Assembly: GCA_921293015.1 (NCBI GenBank)
Contig: OV121092.1
Span: 14,638,001-14,702,000 of the forward strand
From: Phorcus lineatus
Taxonomy: Eukaryota; Mollusca; Gastropoda; Trochida; Trochidae
Direction of reading: 5' to 3'
DNA length: 64,000 nt
The notes under the pieces were generated by a model. It made no database searches and was not told the DNA's origin. It saw only the letters and a program-made list of their open reading frames with translations. This document shows, piece by piece, positions 61,601 through 64,000 of this stretch; position 1 is the first letter of the stretch; each line of letters opens with the position of its first letter. A program made the translations under genes and the position numbers.

Positions 61601-63586
61601 TCTGTGTCGTTGCAAGTTGCGTTACGTCCGCGCTCTGCCGGCGGTTCCACGCCATACAACTTGGCCCTTCCATCATATATTCCACCCCACCTGTCGCTTC
61701 CCCCTCAACAAGCACACAATCTGAACATGACATCTTGCAACTCCCGTTCCCTTAGTTCAATCTTTGCAGGTCCTATCAATAATTCTGTTATTCATGTCAA
61801 TGTTATCAACAAATCCTCCTGAACTGTTGACACTGTTCCATCAACTTTTTAAACTGACTGACCTGAACTGACCTGACGTCATGAATTGTGTGCACAATGG
61901 GTTGACATTTTTCGTTGCTTGTGAGCGTTTGTTAAATCAATGAATTTCTTAAAAATGAAATACTTTTTCACCAAAATTATTATTATGTTATTTGTTTTTG
62001 GTGAGTCACTTATATATATAGACACCCAACAATTAGCGAACTATTTTGTACAGTGTTTTGTTTGACTGATTGATATTCATACGCCAGTACCCAATCAGCT
62101 TAATGTTGTTTTGACGATAGATTTATTAAAAAAATATTGATACGTCAGGTTGAGTAATAAATAAAATACTAAACTCATGATAGTGTGATAACATTTTCAT
62201 GCAACTCATGAATAGAATTAGGTATCAGACTCACTTTCATTCACTCGTTGCATAAAAATGTTATCACATTACAATTCGTTTAGTATTCTCTATTTCCACA
62301 ATTGATATTGTACCTTTTACTAAATAATGTCTTTAGTGCAATGCAACATTTTTGTCTGTTGTTTATTTCAGGGTCGTACATCTGTGAGAGACCATCTTGT
62401 TTCCTCATCAAAGAAATCTTCATCTGTGCATTCTGGGAAATTATCCAGAGACGTCAAGTTCAGTCTGGATGGTCTCAAACATAAATACACCAAGGAATTC
62501 AGAAATAGGTAATACATGTCTTTGAGTGAAGAAGAATATTATTTTTATCAACCCAGTCTGATGAAAATCTAAATTGTCTAAAAATGTTCAAAATGTTCCT
62601 TTAACCAGGATATGATTTCATTCTATCAGGGGTTTTTCTCACAATAGTCTGTGTTCTTTTTCTCAAATATATCGAACAAAGTAATGAAATGTACATATAT
62701 CTGCATCTTTTCAATTATAATCTTAATTCTATTAACAACTGCAAATATGTTAAAAACAGAAAACAAAAGGTTGAGATTTCATTCCCCATTTGTTTCAATG
62801 AAAATTTGAATTGTGAATCTGCCACTTGTCATGCTATCAGGCCATAACAATGTTATATCATCAAGTCAATGTTGACATCATATTGTGATGAGGTTTTTGA
62901 CATTGTAGCATTGTGAAAGGTAAGTCCTGTGCAGGTTGATATGTATTCCTTGACTGAAGTGGTCAGTTTGCAAATGAAAATGCTAACTTTTTTCTACATA
63001 CAAGTTGTAGAGAACAGGGCCTGCTTTCACAAAGCTACCTTACCTAAGGTTAACCTTAACTCCCATACTAGAACATTGCACTGAGGTTACCTTAAGGACT
63101 TACCATCACCTTAGAGCTTTGTGAAAGGAGGCCCTGTTGTATATGCAGTAAGGTTTGGGTGCAATGCAGTACCACCAATGGTTTGCAAGTTCCAGCCGAT
63201 GCTTGCAGGTTTTACTGCTATGTATAGCCACAATGGTGTTGCAGGCTTTCTCCCTGCAATATTGCTAGCAGCCATGATATATATAAGTGAAATACTCTTG
63301 AAAGCGGCATTAAACCGCAACTCACCTAATCTCTACATTCAGGTCATTTCTACGCTTTATGATTAAAACATCATTCATGTTACAGCCAAAGTCAGTTTTC
63401 TATACTGCCAAACTACACCCTGATTGGACAACTCAAGTCATGTGGTTCCTGGGTGTGTTGCTATGGTAACAAGATTCTCCTGACAAACCCTCATCGATTG
63501 GCTGAAACAATTCTGTACCACAAGTTATTGAGTCAACACAGAGTCACTTCCAAACCTCTGCCCAAACCGGTTGCTCTCACACCAAG
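40531..63586 (+). CDS. PMS1: PMS1 DNA mismatch repair protein (MutL family), 3' end beyond window
   Basis: PMS1 partners MLH1 in the nucleus. It belongs to the MutL/GHKL ATPase family but lacks the PMS2-type endonuclease. Thirteen GT-AG exons are visible, encoding about 854 residues; the last one shown ends in phase 2, so more follows (human PMS1 has 932). GHKL motifs are [12 protein letters not shown] (residues about 31-42, catalytic Glu33 and Mg-binding Asn37), RDNGSGIK and [34 protein letters not shown] and the S5-fold motif [15 protein letters not shown] follow. A long acidic, Ser/Thr-rich linker comes next. An HMG box specific to PMS1 is split over exons 9-11. The C-terminal dimerization region begins in exons 12-13. 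Introns host a large minisatellite, SINEs, inverted 1-kb elements and a DIRS element. Confidence 0.97.
41609..41768 (+). CDS. PMS1: PMS1 exon 2
   Basis: 160 bases after AATTGCAG. It encodes RDNGSGIK (motif II) and [10 protein letters not shown] (motif III). The last 12 coding bases and the GTGTGT donor form part of the first unit of the adjacent 43-bp minisatellite. Confidence 0.97.
41757..44043 (+). repeat. 43-bp minisatellite (about 52 units) founded on the exon 2 border
   Basis: The consensus unit contains GGTCTGTATAGTTACCTTG and TTTATATGTCTATAGAGG. The first units read GAGAGGCATTGGGTGTGTAT..., GAGAGGCATTAGGCCTGTAT... and GAGAAGCATTAGATCTGTAT..., so unit 1 starts inside exon 2 (12 coding bases) and includes the splice donor. 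Central units are nearly identical; the edge units are the most diverged. The final partial unit (GAGAGGCGTTTGG, 44021-) again resembles the founder. Confidence 0.95.
44199..44420. mobile_element. possible piggyBac-like MITE
   Basis: TTAA at 44199..44202 is followed by CACTGGGGCCTATTAGACCCC. An inverted-like counterpart, GGGGTCTATTGACCCCAAC, is near 44391. piggyBac elements target TTAA and often carry such GGG..CCC termini. The right TTAA is not clear. Confidence 0.35.
44850..45125 (+). mobile_element. tRNA-derived SINE, near full length
   Basis: B-box-like GGTCCGTGGTTTGAATCC (44871..44888), the body word ACACTGAAATTCAGCG, then GCCACAATGGTGTTGCTGGC. It ends with the tail GCGTTAAACACCAACTCACC and (CTCAC)n. 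In PMS1 intron 2. Confidence 0.8.
45362..45487 (+). CDS. PMS1: PMS1 exon 3
   Basis: 126 bases after GATTTTCAG, phase 1 in and out. It encodes [11 protein letters not shown] and ends at KPSHLGQ(G), the end of the ATP-lid region. Confidence 0.97.
45859..46139 (+). CDS. PMS1: PMS1 exon 4
   Basis: 281 bases after TTCTTCAG, phase 1 to phase 0. It begins [19 protein letters not shown], joining the ATPase domain to the transducer domain. Confidence 0.97.
46291..47304 (+). mobile_element. 1-kb composite TIR element, copy 1
   Basis: It opens with a 142-bp hairpin (46291..46432; arms AATACTAAAC ... GTTTAGTATT and GTGATAACATTTTTATGCAA with its complement). A body follows, bounded by inverted ATTTATTACTCAAC ends (about 46434 and 47303). 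Inside, one frame reads [17 protein letters not shown] before a stop. In PMS1 intron 4. The superfamily is not recognised. Confidence 0.8.
47356..47478 (+). CDS. PMS1: PMS1 exon 5
   Basis: 41 codons, phase 0. It encodes the transducer segment with [17 protein letters not shown]. Its acceptor lies only about 50 bp after the end of a 1-kb mobile element. Confidence 0.96.
48603..48743 (+). CDS. PMS1: PMS1 exon 6
   Basis: 47 codons, phase 0. It ends the N-terminal domain with [18 protein letters not shown], the PMS1 form of the MutL NVHPxKxEV motif. Confidence 0.96.
49554..50414 (+). CDS. PMS1: PMS1 exon 7 (large linker exon)
   Basis: 287 codons, phase 0. It opens with the end of the transducer domain ([20 protein letters not shown]), then a disordered Asp/Asn/Ser-rich linker, as in other PMS1 proteins. 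Near its end ESWSRGVGL resembles the human DEWSRGN segment. Confidence 0.95.
50640..50800 (+). repeat. dispersed repeat R1, copy 3
   Basis: In PMS1 intron 7: GTTTCATTGCTAACTCAAAT, CAAGGGCGGGTAATTTCA, GAGGGGTGATAA and ATCGGAACATTCAGCC. It is the plus-strand counterpart of the minus-strand copies near 34.1 and 35.6 kb. Confidence 0.5.
51331..51438 (+). CDS. PMS1: PMS1 exon 8
   Basis: 36 codons, phase 0, after GTTTCAG and before GTGAGT. A basic, Ser-rich linker with [10 protein letters not shown]. Confidence 0.85.
51651..51753 (+). CDS. PMS1: PMS1 exon 9 (start of HMG box)
   Basis: 103 bases ending in phase 1. [11 protein letters not shown] aligns with human TAYDLLSNRVI, and [13 protein letters not shown] is the first HMG-box helix. 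The following 7.2-kb intron carries the DIRS element. Confidence 0.95.
52400..52599 (+). repeat. DIRS left inverted terminal repeat
   Basis: 200 bp from GGATCCTCCTTGGGG to TATCAATCT. It appears identical, base for base by eye, to the complement of 58510..58709. Confidence 0.93.
53188..54922 (+). mobile_element. DIRS gag-like region
   Basis: Much more GC-rich than the host intron. The N-terminal part has a CxxC...HxxCxxC zinc-binding-like cluster, followed by a long proline/glycine/serine-rich segment. Treated as a fossil part of the element. Confidence 0.7.
55200..56660 (+). mobile_element. DIRS reverse transcriptase and RNase H region
   Basis: Reverse transcriptase blocks include the [14 protein letters not shown] segment and the YLDDW polymerase box (about 55800). 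An RNase H region with the ELRAV and MDNQTA segments follows (about 56390-56640). The match is to the DIRS group of retroelements. Confidence 0.9.
57060..57891 (+). mobile_element. DIRS tyrosine recombinase region
   Basis: Similar to the phage-integrase-like recombinase that DIRS elements use in place of a DDE integrase. There is an N-terminal SAM-like segment ([11 protein letters not shown] ... [10 protein letters not shown]) and a catalytic-domain start ([12 protein letters not shown]). Confidence 0.88.
58381..58474. repeat. DIRS internal complementary region
   Basis: This segment contains the complements of both extreme ends of the element back to back: CCCCAAGGAGGATCCCTTCT (left end) and AACCTGCAGAGGTTTCAGTG followed by GGATCCTCCTTGGGG (right end). 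In DIRS elements such a segment templates circular-junction formation during replication. Confidence 0.88.
58510..58709 (-). repeat. DIRS right inverted terminal repeat
   Basis: Complement of the left repeat at 52400..52599. A short unique right extension (to about 58745) follows. Confidence 0.93.
58969..59083 (+). CDS. PMS1: PMS1 exon 10 (HMG box core)
   Basis: 115 bases after GTTCTAG, phase 1 to phase 2. [20 protein letters not shown] matches the human [20 protein letters not shown] segment and keeps the conserved Trp and KYREA. Confidence 0.95.
59978..60032 (+). CDS. PMS1: PMS1 exon 11
   Basis: 55 bases, phase 2 to phase 0. A Lys-rich tail of the HMG box ([15 protein letters not shown]). 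Confidence 0.85.
60319..60505. mobile_element. MITE with TATAAGTCGACC termini
   Basis: Inverted ends CCGTATATTACAGTGTATAA and the complement of TTATACACTGTCATATACGG, with TATAAGTCGACC repeated inside on both arms. It is a non-autonomous DNA transposon, possibly pogo-like. In PMS1 intron 11. Confidence 0.7.
61318..62287 (-). mobile_element. 1-kb composite TIR element, copy 2 (inverted)
   Basis: Minus-strand copy of the element at 46291, with the same hairpin (62165..62287), TATTACTCAACC ends and the same [15 protein letters not shown]-encoding segment near 61740. In PMS1 intron 11. Substitutions and small indels separate the copies. Confidence 0.8.
62372..62508 (+). CDS. PMS1: PMS1 exon 12
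   Basis: 137 bases, phase 0 to phase 2. [19 protein letters not shown] aligns with human IPFSMKNLKINFKKQNK at the start of the C-terminal domain. Confidence 0.9.
63135..63340 (+). mobile_element. tRNA-derived SINE, 5'-truncated
   Basis: Same family as the copy at 44850: GGTTTGGGTGCAATGC, GCCACAATGGTGTTGCAGGC and the tail GCATTAAACCGCAACTCACC. The tRNA head is missing. In PMS1 intron 12, ending about 45 bp before exon 13. Confidence 0.8.
63386..63586 (+). CDS. PMS1: PMS1 exon 13
   Basis: 201 bases after TGTTACAG, phase 2 in and out. [21 protein letters not shown] matches human [20 protein letters not shown] of the MLH1-dimerization domain. The remaining exons lie beyond the window. Confidence 0.95.
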
Positions 63587-64000
63587 GTAATGACTTTGAA
63601 CTTGAATTAGCATAAAATGGTCAATATTGATAGAAGAGTTGCAATTAAGTTGTGACAATGCAGTAATTTCATGATATATCAGAAGGGCAGGTCCAATTTT
63701 ATCAATTACTTCAAAATGAAATTGTGAGGAAAATTTAGATATGACCATATTCCACCCATTTCTGACTCACTTCTTATGGCTTCAGTAATGAACTCTAGTC
63801 TTGGTTGTACTTATGTGAACAGACAAAATGCTCAGTTTGAACACTGCTGAACACTGCTGAACACATCTCCCTTATTGCATAACTTAAGCCAATCCCAATA
63901 ACTGACTAATTCAAGTCTTGGAGCAATTTCCAAATTTTTCTGTGCTTCCTCTTGAGAAAGCTGCAAAGGATCTTGATAGTGTAATGAGAAATGGAGTATG

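Overview
The window is AT-rich animal nuclear DNA with introns, almost certainly from a spiralian and most likely a mollusc. The evidence is the intron-rich gene structure, tRNA-derived SINEs whose tails read like ...GCGTTAAACACCAACTCACC (a type common in mollusc genomes), many foldback MITEs, a LINE relic and a DIRS-type retroelement. The species cannot be fixed from the sequence.

Three genes can be read exon by exon. (1) 20603..30038 (+) is a complete six-exon gene for a secreted protein of about 228 residues. It has a signal peptide, a short linker and four copies of a six-cysteine domain, each encoded by one exon bounded by phase-0 introns. I do not recognise the family, and it is the best candidate here for something undescribed. 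(2) 37144..39104 (-) is a complete 153-residue ORMDL protein, a regulator of serine palmitoyltransferase in the ER. It has Thr at position 13, where human ORMDLs carry the ceramide-contacting Asn. (3) 40531..63586 (+) is PMS1, a MutL-family mismatch repair protein with an HMG box. Thirteen exons are visible and the 3' end runs off the window. ORMDL and PMS1 are head to head across a short promoter with NRF-1-like, ETS-like and YY1-like sites. Human ORMDL1 and PMS1 have the same arrangement, so the pair looks anciently linked.

Layout: 1-20.6 kb has no recognisable gene. It holds a diverged duplication (0.6-1.9 kb and 7.2-8.0 kb), a LINE relic (8.6-9.3 kb), a SINE, a hairpin MITE at 14 kb and a small unresolved promoter-like island at 6.5-6.9 kb. 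20.6-30.1 kb is the cysteine-domain gene, with a MITE pair around its first domain exon and an 18-bp VNTR in intron 3. 30.2-36.7 kb holds four copies of a long-TIR foldback element with 9-bp target duplications, plus a Penelope-like fragment with a hammerhead-like motif. 36.9-40.3 kb is ORMDL, and 40.5-64 kb is PMS1.

PMS1 introns carry most of the structure: a 2.2-kb, 43-bp minisatellite whose first unit includes the end of exon 2 and its splice donor (intron 2); a pair of about 1-kb elements in opposite orientation in introns 4 and 11; and a 6.4-kb DIRS element with 200-bp inverted terminal repeats in intron 9, between two exons that split the HMG box.
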